Source: JAVRLS01 sp031961205
GTDB taxonomy: Archaea > Thermoplasmatota > Thermoplasmata > Thermoplasmatales > Thermoplasmataceae
Length of the DNA: 7,213 nucleotides
Direction of reading: 5' to 3'
Assembly: GCA_031961205.1 (NCBI GenBank)
Contig: JAVRLS010000050.1
Span: forward strand, 1-7,213
This document shows positions 6,185-7,213 of the stretch, piece by piece (the stretch's first letter is position 1; every line of letters begins with the position of its first letter). A model generated the notes under the pieces. The model worked only from the letters and a program-made list of their open reading frames with translations, was not told the origin of the DNA and did not search any database. Both the position numbers and the translations under genes were made by a program.

Positions 6185-7213
6185 ATATATTATTACGACT
6201 TGCGCTATTTTTCCAGATAACCGGCCATTACGCCTCATATTTCCTTGCGTACATATTTGAAACAATATTCTTCCTGATATTTGTTGTTATATCATTGATT
6301 GTTATGATATACCTGTTCAGGAAATATATGGCAAGGCTCCAGCTTAGATACGGGCCCAACCGTGTCGGAAAGTTCGGTTCATTGCAGCTGATAGCTGATG
6401 CCCTTAAATTGCTCGGGAAAGAATCGATACTTCCAAAGTACAGGGACGATCTTGCATACAAGGCTGCGCCATTCATAGTTTTTCTTGGCCTTGTTGTTGG
6501 CTTTGTCCTGATTCCTTACGGCAGTTTTTACTACATAGGATCCCTCACAATAACCAATTCTGATGTGAGTCTTATCCTGTTCTTCGGGGCAATTGCAATG
6601 ATGCCTATCGGTGAACTGCTTGCCGGTATAAGTTCACACAACAAATATGCTCTTATAGGTGCAATGAGGGGCGTTGCGAAAGATGTTTCATTTGAAGTCC
6701 CGATGATGCTGAGTGCAGTTGCACTCGTAATGATGAACTCATCGGTTTCAAATGCAAGTCCGCTCAATTTTAATTCACTTGTATCGACACAGGTCATACC
6801 ATACGGCATTCTTCAGCCGATCGGGCTTTTCGTATTTATTGTGGCCATGATTGCAAGATCGGCATACAGCCCGTTCGATCTTTCGGAAAGTGATAGCGAG
6901 ATCATTTCGGGTTATTCCACAGAATACACCGGCTTAAGATTCGGTTTATTCTACATGGGCATGTTTGGAAGCATATTCCTTGGATCGCTGGCCATATCCC
7001 TTCTTTACCTTGGAGGCTTCAACGGCCCGTTCTCAATGGATGCGGGATTCATATATCTGCTCATAAAGGGCTTTGTTATGGTACTGGTTTCGTTCCTGAT
7101 CTGGCTCACATTCCCGAGGATAAGGATTGACAGATTCATTAATTTCGGATGGAAGGTTCTCCTTCCAGTCGCTATTATAAATCTGATATGGGTCGGATTT
7201 TTCACACTGGAGG
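6181..7213 (+). CDS. nuoH: Complex I-like oxidoreductase subunit H (NuoH/ND1 family), 3' end beyond the window
   Basis: NuoH is the membrane subunit that closes the quinone cavity and starts the charged path into the proton-pumping arm. The frame stays open from ATG 6181 for 344 codons to the right edge. Family members are about 325-365 residues (from memory), so little is probably missing. Signatures in order are LQLRYGPNRVGKFG (53-66), IADALKLLGKE (71-81), AMRGVAKDVSFEVPM (161-175), SAYSPFDLSESDSEIISGY (227-245), STEYTGLRFGLFYM (246-259) and FPRIRIDRFINFGWKVLLP (311-329). Several hydrophobic helices lie between them, including about 22-45, 96-113, 131-150, 172-188, 208-225, 257-277, 290-309 and 327-343. 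The ERK motif before the RYGPNRVG block reads FRK (46-48), and the usual GEY after the STEY block reads GMF (260-262). It is the fifth gene of the operon; nuoI would be the expected next gene. Confidence 0.95.
   Translation, partial: MNILLRLALFFQITGHYASYFLAYIFETIFFLIFVVISLIVMIYLFRKYMARLQLRYGPNRVGKFGSLQLIADALKLLGKESILPKYRDDLAYKAAPFIVFLGLVVGFVLIPYGSFYYIGSLTITNSDVSLILFFGAIAMMPIGELLAGISSHNKYALIGAMRGVAKDVSFEVPMMLSAVALVMMNSSVSNASPLNFNSLVSTQVIPYGILQPIGLFVFIVAMIARSAYSPFDLSESDSEIISGYSTEYTGLRFGLFYMGMFGSIFLGSLAISLLYLGGFNGPFSMDAGFIYLLIKGFVMVLVSFLIWLTFPRIRIDRFINFGWKVLLPVAIINLIWVGFFTLE

Noticed and set aside
3731..7213. The operon as a group 4 [NiFe] hydrogenase (Ech/Mbh type)
   Set aside because: The NuoD product lacks both CxxC nickel-iron ligand pairs and keeps the quinone-pocket His and Tyr. 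NuoA is also present.

Overview
The window looks like chromosomal DNA from an archaeon, most likely of the Thermoplasmatales (Thermoplasma/Ferroplasma/Cuniculiplasma group). Three things point there: an archaea-only GatD/GatE pair; an archaeal promoter style, with TATA elements about 25 nt before start codons and no leader on first genes; and a nuoA-B-C-D-H order with separate C and D genes and no NADH-oxidising nuoE/F/G. The genus is an inference. No mobile element, CRISPR array, tRNA or rRNA was seen.

Layout. Positions 445 to 1 (minus strand) hold the N-terminal 148 codons of a DUF72/YecE-like protein that runs off the left edge. A 54-bp divergent promoter region (446-499) separates it from gatD (500-1726, plus), which overlaps gatE (1723-3519) by ATGA. 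GatD and GatE together form the archaeal Glu-tRNA(Gln) amidotransferase. A 211-bp AT-rich gap (3520-3730) follows. It contains repeated ACGGAT-type words and a strong TATA box 25 nt before nuoA. The rest of the window is a tightly overlapping complex I operon: nuoA (3731-4165), nuoB (GTG start, 4153-4626), nuoC (4626-5081), nuoD (5081-6184; alternative start 5075) and nuoH (6181 to beyond the right edge).

Function. NuoB, C and D are the membrane-facing peripheral subunits that carry cluster N2 and the quinone site. NuoA and NuoH are the membrane subunits at the junction with the proton-pumping arm. The remaining membrane genes and nuoI are expected just to the right. The gat pair makes Gln-tRNA(Gln) for translation and is functionally unrelated to the nuo operon.

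Regulatory pattern. The first genes (DUF72, gatD, nuoA) have no Shine-Dalgarno sequence but a TATA box at leaderless distance. The internal genes gatE, nuoC, nuoD and nuoH each have a strong GGAGG-type site and overlap the previous stop codon. nuoB is the exception, with a GTG start and no clear site. The points most worth a second look are the dyad-symmetric divergent promoter, the repeats upstream of nuoA, and several departures from the usual complex I motifs in NuoA, NuoB and NuoH. I found no evidence of a wholly new system here.
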